NCBI GenBank assembly: GCA_000827325.1
Contig: KN832893.1
Coordinates: 87,576 to 151,575 of the forward strand
Length of the DNA: 64,000 nucleotides
DNA from: Oidiodendron maius Zn
Lineage: Eukaryota > Ascomycota > Leotiomycetes > Myxotrichaceae
Direction: 5' to 3'
In this document: one piece after another, positions 13,212-25,431 of the stretch
Layout: each line of letters opens with the position of its first letter
Numbering within the stretch: the stretch's first letter is position 1
Position numbers and translations under genes: made by a program
The notes under the pieces: generated by a model
What the model was told of the DNA's origin: nothing
Database searches by the model: none
What the model saw: the letters and a program-made list of their open reading frames with translations, nothing else

Positions 13212-16200
13212 AGTCCAACTTATTAGTCAGACATTGAGGCACCTGCTCTAAACCTTGTGCGCGAAAACATGATTGGCTGTCCATTGACAGAGGTGTGATT
13301 GTAAGGTTGTATTGACCATCTTGCCTCGCCAAAATCCTCTTTCAAAGCTGCATTTACATTTCTATAGATATTAAATAAAAGAACGTCCTGTTTTTCTATT
13401 TTCTACTCGGAATAGACATATTTAAAGCCTTGCGAAACTATCTATCAAATAAAAAATGCAGAGGACATCCGGCAAGAGGTCTCGTGACCACCTTCAACTT
13501 CATGGGGGCCACTAAAACACCAATGGGGATCGGAATTAAGCACATCATAGTAGGAGGACCGGAGTAGAAGGAAATTGTCGAGATATCCTATAGATATCCT
13601 AAGCGCCCCAGCGATGAAGATTAAACTCAAGCATACGTGCCAGGGGACTCTGCACGTATGGCAGTGCTGTCAACGGCGACCATGAAGGAGCAGCAAACTA
13701 ACAGTAGAGAGAATACCTTGATCAGGAAGGTTCACGAATTGGGGACGCTTCCCGTGCTGGATGTAACGTTGTTTATTCCCAACCGGGTTCGATGTACCGT
13801 ATAAACGTCGACAGACGAAGGCTATTGGCCACCATCCATGGCATAATCGTAAGTAAGGGTCCCTCAATCTTCTTCATTTGACTAGTATGGGTACATTGCA
13901 GAAAATAGTGGCCTGTAGCAAAATCTTGCTTGCCAAGAACTTTAAAAGGATGCTATTGGGAGGGATATTCAATAAACAGCTAGATTGTATCTCAAGGAAG
14001 GGAATCAATACTATAAAATCTATATTATTGCATCCTTTGCCGCACGGGCCCTATAATGAACAGAACTCTTAGCCTTGATGAGAATTTTTCCTACGATAGC
14101 GTCAACCCCGGGAATATTTAATTGGTTACTACATGCTACTCCGAGTATGAGGGCGGACGCAAATGCCGACCGGAAGAAGCCCATGGTGGCTAATACTCAG
14201 GCACACTCAAACTCTGGGTTAGGACTGCGGATTACGAGATGAGGGTTAACGGGGGAAAGAATATGGGGATTCGGGCACCACTATATACCTAGAGAACATA
14301 GTAAAAGCCGAATGCAATGTTTTTGTTTTTATAGCGGAAGAGGGGGGATTGGGCCTCAAGAGTTATCTCCCAGAACCATAATGAGCATCATTGTAGAGTG
14401 GGGCTCCCAGCGCATTTGTTAAGAAAGCCACTGGAGTTTTGCTTGTAGAGGGGTATAACCAGCGCCGAAGAGGCCCCGACACCACGCAGTGAGAGCTATA
14501 GGTGCCGTACAGCCACAAGAGTACGTACAAAAGGTGCGTAAATATAGTGGATGTCAGTTCAAATCGTGTTGAAAATTTTTCTTTTGCTGGCAAGCTATCA
14601 ATACTATTTTTTCAATTTCCTTAGCTTTACTCTAGTAGCTGTACGGCATCATCCTCCCGCACATATCTCTAGATACACTCCCTAAGAATGGTCTATGCTC
14701 TCTCATGTAAGCAAGTAGTCTGTGCATTACTGGTATTTCCAGCATCGGGCCGAAGCGTAGTTGAGGGGTAGACAGCCGGCTTGACAAAGGGTCATGGTAA
14801 AATGAGTAAAACTGGCACGCCTTGCCGCATTATCTCACGGTATTATAGGAGAATGGAAGGCTGAAAGAAAGTTATTAAACAATCATGAATATTTATGTTA
14901 TGGGTAGCATAGAATGATATGTGAAGTCAAACTCATGCCTGCTGATAATTCGTCGGCCTGGCACCTGACTGCAGAAAACAGAGACAGGAGATGGGAATAG
15001 TCAGGAATTCGGAACTTACTTTTACCCCTAAATCGGGCTAAGGATATACAGTAATTTACACAACGTGTGATCCGCTTTACTCCTTGTGAAGCAATTTACA
15101 CGTAGTGCGAGGTCTTGTGTAACATTACCATTTTTAGCCAATATACAATCATTTACTACAATAAAAGTTAACTGTAATTCGAGTTCTATCAAACCTTTTT
15201 CTAGCAGAAGAGGTTATATGGCGTAAATTTAGAGATCTTTTCTAACAAAATCTAGTCTCATCTATATTATATTATAGATATTTGCTGCTGAATATTGAAT
15301 TTTAAGCATTTGAGCCATAATATCCTCGGATATTAGAAACAGAAGGTCCCTCTCTAGTCTTTTCGACGCTGATGAAATTATACTTGCTCTTGAATCCACT
15401 TAGCCAGCACTCATCCTAACCTAGGCAACGCTCTTATCCTTGATATTCAAGTAAACTCGATCAAATTGTAATGTCTAATTATAGTGTTCCTTTTCAAGTG
15501 TATCCTGCTTTGTACCCCTTAAATTCCTGGCTTTTAGGTTAATAAGGTCAGAATCAAGGTGGCTATTTGTGGCTGAAAGAACACCACCAGCGGTTGAAGA
15601 GCTTAATGGGTATCTGTATGGAGAATTCTACTAGATTGAGGCATCAGCTAGAGTCATTTTCAGGCCTGGGCCACAAACCCAAACTTAGAGAGTCTTTTTT
15701 AGGCATTTAAGATTACAGTTAAAGACCTTATAGGCTTTAAAAGTCTTGAAAAGCGTTCTGTACTACGGTAAAAGGGAGATTCGGGATATCTATACAAAAA
15801 TTGGGAATTTCCGCGTAATTTCTGTATAAAATGGGTTTCCGGATTAACTAGTTCCGGGATAAACAGAGAATATTGTATATTTTATAAGCCGTAGTCATGA
15901 GTTAATCAAAAGCACCATTTAAGGCTATAACATATTATTATATAAACCAATTAAATTGACACTTAAACCAGCTATGACTTGAATAATAAAATACATCTCG
16001 TTTCTAGTTATTTAGGTAGAACTCTACTCTGGGGTTTAATCGGCGGTAATTTAGCGGACGTACCTACGGAAGCACGTGCCTAAAAGACGTGCTCACTGCC
16101 TCTTGTTCTGCAACTAATCAATGCATTTTGTCAACACAAATTAAACTCTGCAAGCGAATATGCACTTCTTTCGGATCTGCGCTGTACCTCCGTAGAGTAG

Positions 16201-16960
16201 TAGTTTGAAAGGCCCGAAAAGAATCGATTGACCCTCGTTCATCTGATGTCCTACTGTGTGCACCACAGTATGACCGTCCAGACACACCGGCTTTAGCTAT
16301 ACTCAGACAAAGAGGATGGCATGGTCATCCTGTAAGGTGTTCTGTCATGGTGATGCTCATTTGGCTGTTGCTATTTGCTTTGGCCTTTCTCTCTCTACCT
16401 CCTCTTCTCTTGTTCTCTTGAGCAGTATATCTACTATTGGGTTTTACACTTATCTATTATTAATAGATAAGCTTTAATAGATAGGTTTAGAAGGGGGGGG
16501 GGTTTGAATAACTCTTCAATGTTCTAGTCTTATGATAGCCGCAATTAGGACTATTATGTCTATGGTGCTGTCTTTCTCTATAGCCCTTGTGTTTACCTTG
16601 CTGTCCATAGATTCAACCATTTCCTCTAACCATTTCCCGTCTACTTCTATTGTTAGAACCTTCCTTCCTCCACCTCTTCGGGCCTTTTAATACTCTGAAT
16701 AAGGATCACACGATGCATCTGCTTGAGGATTCGGTCCTACCTGTAATTAACCGTTAAACTTTAATATACAGGAAGCAATTAGGATGCTAAGGAGGTGCAT
16801 TCGCTATATTCAAAATATCTCACTAGGCTGGTTGTGTATATATATGCCTCTTCACGACGTCGACCTCGCAGATTCTCCAGAGTAGTAAATCTTCACATAT
16901 ATTGTCGATATTCCTAAAGCGGAGCTTTCTCGACACTCAAAAGTCTCTGACTATATCAAA
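13212..16960. other. 3.7-kb gene-poor AT-rich stretch
   Basis: Only short ORFs appear, and none carries a recognisable domain. A minus-strand ORF at 13670-13867 and another at 13445-13630 look vaguely protein-like but match nothing I know. Base composition falls towards AT at 15050-16000, with many TATA/TTAA steps, as in RIP-affected DNA. A 10-base G run lies near 16491. The last ~120 bp carry a TATATATATG at about 16836 that probably serves the GH64 gene. Confidence 0.5.
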
Positions 16961-18283
16961 ATGCGTACCTTTTCGAGTCTTGCCTTCTGGTTGGCAGCTG
17001 CCCTAGTTGGCCGCACATTGGCCGTCCCCGTCGTCGTAACTCCCGGTAACGTGCATAATCTCATCATTACCAGTGAAAACACAATCAATGGAACGTCAAG
17101 CCCGATCCGTCTTGTCGGTTCTGTCGGTGGAGAGCCTGCTCCTCCGACGACTCAAGCGACCCAGCAACTCAAGATTTCCTTCCTCAACCACCTCGCCGGC
17201 GGCGCCGTGAATGCTTACGTGACTGGATTGGACCCCAACAACCAAGTCGTCTTACTCCAACCCAACGGTCAGTGGTTCTATCCCAGTACAGGCTCCTCGG
17301 TTCCTCAGCCTATAACGACCAACGTGGCACTCCCGGTCGGAGCTCAGGGCAGCACCACTACAATCACCCTCCCCAGCTTCATCTCATCTGGGCGTATCTG
17401 GTTCGCACAAGGCAATCTGCAGTTTTTCGTCGTCACTACGCCCAATGGCGTCGGGCTAGTGGAACCTTCGGCTCTCAATCCCTCAGACCCAAGCGCCGGC
17501 ATCAACTGGGGCTTCGTCGAGTTGACCAACGGCGCCGGAGGTATCTACGTGAATATCAGCTACGTCGACTTTGTCGGTCTGCCCCTTGGCATCACTCTGA
17601 CTTCTAGTGATGGTGTGCAAACTGCTAAGGGTATCCAGGCCAATGCGGTTGCCTCGATCTGTGCCGACTTAAAAACACAAGCCGCAGCCGATGGCCAACC
17701 GTGGAACCAGCTCTGTATGACCACCAGTAATGGCACTCCCCTCCGTGTAGTATCTCCGGGTGACTGGATCAGTGTCACGCCGAATGCCTTCAGTACATAT
17801 TGGACCAACTATGTGAACCAAGTCTGGAATACTTATACCGCCCAGACGCTTACCATTAATACCCAGACCGGATCTGGCGAGGTGGCATGCAAAGTATCTG
17901 GGGGTCTTCTCCAATGTGCGGGTGACAACAGAGGATATGCAAAGCCCACAGCAGGTGACATCTTTGGGTGCAACAGTGGACCTTTCTCAATCCAGGCAGG
18001 AGATAATGGTGTTCATCTAGCCGTCGTTCCCCGCCTCTGCGCCGCATTCGACCGATCCACGCTCCTGATCAGTGGCGGAAATGTTCAGCCTGGCGTCTCT
18101 TCCACTTCTTACTATACGGTCTCGCCAACCAACCATTTCAGCAGGATTGTGCACAAGTACGAAGTGGATGGGAAAGGGTATGCTTTCCCTTATGATGATG
18201 TCAATCCATCTGGGGAGAATCAGTCGGGCCTTCTGGCGGACGCAAATCCGCAACTCCTTACTGTCACTGTTGGTGGGCCATGA
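16961..18283 (+). CDS. Secreted GH64 endo-beta-1,3-glucanase
   Basis: A single-exon gene of 440 aa. Residues 1-21 form a signal peptide (MRTFSSLAFWLAAALVGRTLA). The mature protein has the GH64 layout: a beta-barrel with the conserved GRIWFAQGNLQFFV stretch, then VGLVEPSALNPSDPSAGINW followed by GFVELTN, where the catalytic Glu and Asp of laminaripentaose-producing enzymes lie, then the thaumatin-like second domain with YTAQTLTINTQTGSGEVACK and a C-terminal PYDDVNPSGENQSG segment. It should release oligosaccharides from beta-1,3-glucan outside the cell. It is followed by a GH55 gene on the same strand, so the pair probably attacks the same polymer (fungal wall, callose or similar). Confidence 0.92.
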   Translation: MRTFSSLAFWLAAALVGRTLAVPVVVTPGNVHNLIITSENTINGTSSPIRLVGSVGGEPAPPTTQATQQLKISFLNHLAGGAVNAYVTGLDPNNQVVLLQPNGQWFYPSTGSSVPQPITTNVALPVGAQGSTTTITLPSFISSGRIWFAQGNLQFFVVTTPNGVGLVEPSALNPSDPSAGINWGFVELTNGAGGIYVNISYVDFVGLPLGITLTSSDGVQTAKGIQANAVASICADLKTQAAADGQPWNQLCMTTSNGTPLRVVSPGDWISVTPNAFSTYWTNYVNQVWNTYTAQTLTINTQTGSGEVACKVSGGLLQCAGDNRGYAKPTAGDIFGCNSGPFSIQAGDNGVHLAVVPRLCAAFDRSTLLISGGNVQPGVSSTSYYTVSPTNHFSRIVHKYEVDGKGYAFPYDDVNPSGENQSGLLADANPQLLTVTVGGP

Positions 18284-19651
18284 GTCTGAGTGTGGAACTT
18301 ATTGGGGTAAAGTCTATGAACCAGTTGGCAGCAAGCTAGGCGAGGCAGTACTGTATAATCTCGCTATAAGAATACGCTCGGTTCTAGACAGGCCAACGTG
18401 GACAAGTAGCGCTATATCTATACTATATCTATAAGAATACTGATTGCAGTGTTAAAGTTTAAAACTATAAAATTATAACAATATCTTAAGTTACAAGGAT
18501 ATTCTAAGGTTACAACAAAATTTACTTCGTTCTTATTATAGTATTCTTATTAGTCAGGTATTCTTATTCTTATCTATAGAATTCGTCTAGTAAGAGTTTT
18601 AGTATAAACAATCTATTATATAAGGATAGAAGGGTACTTAAGTTAATGCTAGTTAACTTAAGGGTATTAAAAATCTAGCTAAGCATTCTAGAATGATACC
18701 AAACTTGACCTAAAATGAAGCAATGGGCGGTTCTAGTAATTAATTGAAGTGTTTAGGCAGTTTCTGTAAATATTAAAAGATATTGGCCAGGATCAGTAGG
18801 TTGTCGATTATTTATACGCCCGTACTACTGGTAGCGCTGTTCTTCTAGCGCAATCTAGGGCAAGATAGCTTCGGCGCAGAGTATTTCGGGCCTATTTCGT
18901 ACAATCACGGATACATACGCCAACATTCTTAGAACGGTTGCGATACGACCCAATATAGCCCTTTTTGGATGCGGGGAAGGTGGGGGGGGAGAGGGGGGTT
19001 GATGTACGGGCATGCCTGTGCCATGAGGCTACACGATCTTCAAATCGGCGATGGAGGTTGTGGCAAAAGGGCCGACGGCTGTTCTCCACCGGGCAAACTA
19101 TAATCCGCCGTGGGATCTCTTGGTTTCCCTGTAAGCTTGTTCAGACGACATCTGGTACCCTCCTGACCAAGGCAGTGCCACTCACAACCCCGGCTCCGGC
19201 TTCCAGGCGTGGTTCATCTTCGGAACTATGCTTGTCGGAGCTTGCGCCAAGGGCCTATGCTGATCCGTTGACTGCATGCGTCTAGATTGGTAATTTTCTT
19301 GGCTGTGTTAACGTTGCCGGTGCCCAAAGCTACTGTACCTACCCCAAGATCCCTGGACAAGATTCGGTAGCTTGAGAAGCATCCTCCATGAACCCATCAG
19401 ACGCGACTTTAGTCAACCTTCAGTTTTAGAAGATCATTGCCAAGTCTACTTCGGCCCTTTGATTCGGCCCGTATTATAACCATTCATATAAAATACCATT
19501 AGCTTAAGTTTCTGCACATGGCTATTTTGAGGCCACTAGGCCAGAATATGTGCTCGCCAAGAAGAATAAGTAAAAGCTCATTTCTCCATCCTTCAATCTT
19601 TCCCATTGCTTGTACTCCACAGAACACTTCACACCTGCCACCTTACTCATC
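18284..19651. other. Intergenic region between the two glucanase genes
   Basis: The first part (18340-18800) is AT-rich with many ATAAG/TATTCTTA repeats and looks like a decayed repeat. The second part (18900-19600) has normal composition with no convincing ORF; a short plus-strand ORF at 18965-19285 shows no domain. The last ~100 bp should hold the GH55 promoter. Confidence 0.45.
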
Positions 19652-22265
19652 ATGAAATTGTCATTGGGGGTTTCGGTATCCCTCAGCCTTGTGGCCCAGG
19701 TGTTTGCTCAGACCTACTGGTATGAGTCTATCGCGCACCAAGGGGTAGCGCCATACAACCCGCAGGGCTCCGGCTATCAGGTATTCAGAAATGTCAAGTC
19801 TTTTGGTGCCAGAGGTATCTCCAATCGCTTGGTGGTACGTAGCATCATTTTGTTGACCTAATCTGTATTTAGGAGATGGTGTGACAGATGATACCGCTGC
19901 AATCAATTCAGCCATCTCCAGTGGCTCGCGTTGTGTGGAGGGTGCTCCCGGCTGTCAATCCAGTACTACATCGCCAGCAGTGGTATATTTTCCGGCCGGC
20001 ACATACCTCGTCTCGTCCTCCATATTGCCATATTATATGACACAGCTGATTGGAGATCCAAATAATATGGCAGTCATCAAGGCCACTGCTGGTTTTACTG
20101 GGCTTGGCCTTGTCGACGGGGATCACTATGGCTCATCAGTCCCGGACTATGTAACGGTTAATGTCTTTTATCGACAAATTAGGAACCTGGTCTTTGATAC
20201 CACTAACATCCCTCCCGGCAATTACGCTACGGGTATTCATTGGCCCACTGCCCAGGCGACAAGTGTGCAGAACTGTGTCTTCCATCTAAGTCAGGCGAAG
20301 CCAAATATACACGTCGGGATCTTCATTGAGAACGGTTAGATCCTTATATTGCATTCAGGTAATTGCTAACCAATCCGTAGGCTCTGGTGGCTTCCTTACC
20401 GATCTAGTCTTCTATGGTGGCTCTCCAGCCATGAACGTCGGCTCTCAGCAGTTCACAACCAGGAATTTGACCTTTGAAAAGTAAGCGACGATGATTCTGG
20501 TGCGGAAAGTTTGCTGACTCAAGAGCAGCTCTGGAACTGCTATCAACCAACTATGGGATTGGGGATGGACTTACATGGGCATCACTATCAACAACTGTGC
20601 GATCGGATTCGACATGTCTGCAGTTGGAACTGTAAATGGTGTTGCCAATGGTGCAGAGGTTGGCTCTGTGATATTTATCGACAGCCATATCAGCAACACC
20701 CCAATTGGATTCAAGACCGCTCGTGGAAGCGGCACATACCCACCAACTGGTGCAAGTTTGGCTCTCGAGAATGTGGTACTTACTAATGTTCCAACTGCCA
20801 TCCAAGGTCCATCTGGCATCACTCTTGCCGGAACTAGCGGCACATCGACCATCGCTGCGTACCTTGAGGGTAACTCCTACACCGGAGGGGCCACCAAACC
20901 GACGAATACTGCGGGAACTATTGCCGCATTCCCTCGGCCAGCGTCCCTTCTGAGTGGTGGACATTACTATACTCGCTCGAAGCCTCAATATCAAACTCTA
21001 GCTGTCTCTCAGTTTTCAAGCGTACGCAGTGCTGGCGCGAAAGGAGATGGGTCTACTGATGACACCGCTGCGATTCAGTCCATCATCAACTCTGCAACCA
21101 CTGCCGGCAAAGTTGTATATTTTGATGCTGGTATCTACAAGGTCACAACTACAATTTCCATCCCCCCGGGAGCTAAGATCGTTGGCGAGACGTATCCAGT
21201 CATCATGGGCTCGGGCTCGTTTTTCTCTAATGTGAATAGCCCACAGCCCGTCGTTCGTGTTGGATCCACAGCTGGACAGAATGGTGTCGTTGAATGGTCA
21301 GACATGATTGTTTCCACGCAGGGCCCGACTGAGGGAGCTATTCTAATCGAATGGAATCTTTCGTCTCCTTCCTCGGGCCCATCGGGTATGTGGGATGTTC
21401 ACACGCGAATTGGTGGCTTCGCTGGAAGCAACCTGCAAGTCAGCCAATGTGCCGTTGGGCATGCTCAACCTAATACTAACTGTATCGCTGCATTCCAATC
21501 TATGCATATTACTCCCGTAGCCAGTGGACTGTATATGGAAAACGTCTGGCTGTGGTCAGCAGATCATGACATTGATGATCCGTCGGATACACAAGTTACG
21601 GTCTATAGCGGTCGCGGCCTCTTGGTAGAGAGCACCATAGGAAACATCTGGCTGTGAGTACATCGCTGTTTCTTCTTCAGGAGCAAGCTGATTGCTAGCA
21701 GAATTGGCACAGCCGTTGAGCATCATGCTCTGTATCAATATCAATTCACAAACACACAGAACATCTTCATGGGTTTCATCCAGACCGAAACTCCGTGAGT
21801 ACCCTCCCCCACAATGTTATAAGTCCAATCAAACTCATATCCTCCAGGTACTACCAACCATCACCGGGGGCTACTATACCATTTAGCCCGGTAGCCTCTC
21901 GAAACGATCCCGATTTTAGCGTCTACTGTGCTGGAAAAGCTGCCACTTGCAATGATGCTTGGGCTCTCCGCATACTATCTTCTAAAAATATCCTGGTCTA
22001 CGGCGCGGGCTTATATTCCTTCTTCAACAACTACAGTACGACGTGCTCTAGCCACACTGCCTCTGTCTACAACGAGAACTGCCAGACGCAGATTTTTGGC
22101 ATCGATGAGGGAGGTAGCCAAAGCTATTCGGGAAGTACTGTCCACATATACGGATTGAGCACACTAGGAACGGTGAGCATGATTGATAAAGGAGGTGTGA
22201 GTATCGCCGCGCAGAGCGATAATACGAATGCCTTTGCAGAGACTGTTGCTATGTATATAGCATAG
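19652..22265 (+). CDS. Secreted GH55 exo/endo-beta-1,3-glucanase
   Basis: Six exons: 19652-19814, 19873-20334, 20381-20480, 20526-21653, 21702-21794 and 21848-22265, giving 787 aa, the normal size for the family. ATG 19652 is preferred to an upstream in-frame start because it begins a clean signal peptide (MKLSLGVSVSLSLVAQVFAQ). Two pectate-lyase-like right-handed beta-helices follow, each opening with the hallmark motif: VKSFGARGDGVTDDTAAIN near residue 50 and VRSAGAKGDGSTDDTAAIQ near residue 400. Later motifs are MWDVHTRIGG, ENVWLWSADHDID and GTAVEHHALYQYQF. The two donors that leave partial codons are confirmed by the restored motifs GARGDGVTDD and FENSSGTAI. It should degrade beta-1,3-glucan from chain ends together with the upstream GH64. 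Confidence 0.94.
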
Positions 22266-23506
22266 TTAAAGTACTGCATATGTAACTAAGGTCTGCGAAG
22301 TATGGTAGCCTGCTAGCCTGGTAGGGAGCCATGGTAAATGAAAAATTATCAATTCATACCTATGAAGCCGAACTCGAAGTACATCTAAGTGGGACATATC
22401 CAGACTAACACCCGACTATTCGTGCGAAACAGTTAAATGCGCGCGGGTCAAGGAGGCCATTTTTAGTATTAAAGCGAAGGTCGATATACTCAAGGAGTAA
22501 GAAAACCGTGCTACGCTTGGCATGAAGACGGGTACCTTGGCGGTGCTTGAAGGGACAAGGATGTAGGCGGGTGAGGATACTATTGACAGCGAGAGGAGCT
22601 TGATAGATCCGAGCGTATCTATGATCCTGGAAAGGCCTGTTATTTTAACAGCACAATTTCTGCATGAGTATTCCGCGCGGGAGTGGAAGATAAAGGTGCC
22701 GACGTTGACATAGGTCCTGCGGCCTATTGGTCGCCTTGGTGGTGTTTCCTACCACGGAAACCATGGAGGCGCTAGAACTGACCAGGCCCGAGTTTGAGAA
22801 CGACCTTGGTGGCGCGACAGGGTTGGGAAGGATCGAAAAGAAATATCGAGTGTAGTTACCACTGAGCAGGCCACTAATACGAGCCTCTGAAGCCTAGTGA
22901 AAGAAAGGAGATAAATGAGAGAGGCCTGATAGGGGCCAGAGTGAGGTATCAAGCTCAGAGAGTTGATACACAATTTCGCTTATGTCATATCGATATCTGC
23001 TGCGTGATGCAGCCAACTTATACATGAACTGACATATATGATCTACCAAGCAATACGAGCGCTTCCATTAACACATGAGATGTTACTTGGCGCTTGACTT
23101 GCTGACATTTGTCCAAATAGAGTGCATCGCTGGAACAATGCCTGGACCGCTGTGCTGCCTCGGCTGCCGGGCTCGCTGGTGCCAGTGCCGCCACCGTCCT
23201 GGAAAGGAGTCTTAGCATTGCGGCCCTCATCTTCAGCCTCGTCTCTTTAGGGGCGGCTCCTCCTTCTCTCTACATACAGGCCAATTTACTCATCTGCGCC
23301 TGGCTAAGGTTTCCGAGGGACTTAATGCGCATCTAAAGCCTTGAGTTGGTAGGCTGAACTCAAAACGATATTCACGGGCCATCGCAGGAGGTTGCAATCA
23401 TGACTTATGGGACTAAAACCCTGCCTCGATGACTGTCTGTCCTATAATTTCCAAAGAGCCCAGGTCTAATAAATACGTCGCAATGGTTTGTGTTCTGCAA
23501 GAACTG
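22266..23506. other. Gene-free stretch between GH55 and the lipase pseudogene
   Basis: Mixed composition and only short ORFs without recognisable motifs on either strand. I see no RNA gene or repeat. Confidence 0.5.
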
Positions 23507-24759
23507 CTAGCAAGGCACCCCATTGAAATGATTTCGCAAGAACGTGAAAGCGTCACCGGAACCAGTAATTGCCTCGAGTGTATGATCCCGGGGGAGGTCC
23601 CTCACATACTCAAGTCCTGCCTCCTGAGAGTAAAGCTTCTTAACTAAGGCATCCGTATCTGCGATAGCGAATATCTAATCTTGCACAGACTTGTAGATAT
23701 TCATTGGCATCTTCGGTGTGCCGTGAACACGCATGAGTCCAGTCTCATTAAGGACTGTTTGGACAATAGGTTGAATGAAGATCTGATCCCCGAGATCAAA
23801 ATAGGAGGATATATTTTGGTCTAAGAAATCCATCGAGTCATCATTTGAACACTAACTCAGTGGCCTCTCGAAGTACGCCACTGTCATAGGGTCGAGGTGT
23901 TCGTCGACAAATGTCATGAGCTCGGGGAGAGCGTTGGTAAGCCCAAGGATTGCCGCCGGGATCAGTCCTGCATGCTCTCCACCGTTGACGGTATTTAGAA
24001 CCGAGATCACGCTGGGCGTAACACTGCCAATCGCTGCGCCGATGAAATTCAGTTCTGGAGCATATGTAGGCCGAAGTTCCGCAGCCCGTTCACTTGCCAG
24101 TGCACTCCTAGCGTATCCCCACATCCCCACATCTGGTATTCAGCGTCAGGGCTTATGCCTGTCAGTGATCCGGAGGCGAGAGGGGCACGGACTGAGTCAA
24201 GCGTTGCACGCCCAGCCTGGAGGACAGCGGTGTATACTGCTTTGAGCCCTTCATAGTCGGGACATTGACAATCCAGCCTTTATCCAAAGCGGCAATAATG
24301 ACTAGCAACTCAAAGCTACTAGTATCCCCGCCCCCAAAATTCGCAGGCGAGCCCAGTTGTAGAGTATACGATGGCACACAATTAATCCATGCTGAATCAC
24401 CTGTTTGATAAGAGAGCAGCCTAGTCATGTTTGCATTGTTTGGTATGATCACCGTTGTAACAGCGGTGGCTGCATTTCCAAGACTATCTGTTGATCGGAA
24501 GAGGAGCTGGAATACGGTTTTCACGTTCACCGCTTGGCTGCCTCCGGATTCTATGCTATTAACAGATCTCGTCAGGATAATAGACCCTGGTGCCTGGTAG
24601 ATGGCTCTCGTAGCCCGGAGTTGATATATAGAAAGAGTCACCCGATGGTGCTAGGATAGCCGCGCCCGTGGACAGTTGGGGCCTTGCAGGGATATATGCA
24701 GCAGACACGAGTTGAAGAAAGGTAAGAGTATTGACCAGAATAGCCTTGAGAGAGCCCAT
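23507..24759 (-). pseudogene. Pseudogene of a secretory lipase (LIP family, PF03583 type)
   Basis: Starts at 24759 with a signal peptide (MGSLKAILVNTLTFLQLVSA) and can be followed through three frames to about 23507. Frame 2 holds QLLFRSTDSLGNA and LLSYQTGDSAW; frame 3 holds AAELRPTYAPEL and NFIGAAIGSVTPSV; a C-terminal piece holds VHGTPKMPMNIYKS and AITGSGDAFTFLRN. Frame breaks lie near 24580 and 24258 (a lost base in the VPDYEG block), and a TAG lies at 23677-23675. The nucleophile elbow expected as GYSGG reads GYARS at about 24117-24105, next to a small duplication of GGATGTGG, so the catalytic Ser is gone. The living family hydrolyses triglycerides outside the cell. Confidence 0.85.
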
Positions 24760-25431
24760 TTTGACAAGGTCTATGTGTCTTCTGGGCTATACAACCTTAA
24801 GCAAGCTAATTTAGAGGAATACGATATTCCATCTTGAAGATAGTTATACCTGACATTTTAAATTGATGAACAGATAGAATAATGCTGAGCTCTCTGCTTC
24901 GTCACGCCACTGAGATCAGCGCTACATGCAGCAGCATGATCAATTCAGAGTTAATGGGTTAATTATATCCGGATACGATACTTTGATCTTCTAATCCAGC
25001 GGAAGATTAAGGTCGTTCCGTCTTTCCTTTCTGGGCCTTTATCAATGAACTTGGCTCGGCTGTAACAAGCCCGGAAATTTCTCCCACCAACCACAGCTTA
25101 TGAAAGTGTGGGACAGCATAAATACTCGTACATACCGTAGAGCTGCGGAACCCAAGCAGATTTCTCTCTAGCTCTTCAGTTCCCAATTTGGATACTGCCA
25201 ACGACCTGAAGAACGAGACCAAGACGTGGGGATCCCCAGTCCCGGTTCTCTCACTTTCATTGTTACTGGACCGCTGAGAGATAGTTTACTGCCATTAATC
25301 CTGTTAAAGAGCCGTTAGAGGTGCTTATATTATTCCCTTCATCTTCATGTCTTCATTTTGAATGCACGCTGCGTCGTCTTCTGGCACACTCATCTAGATA
25401 CTATTCACGCGGATCCCTTACCTTCCTAATC

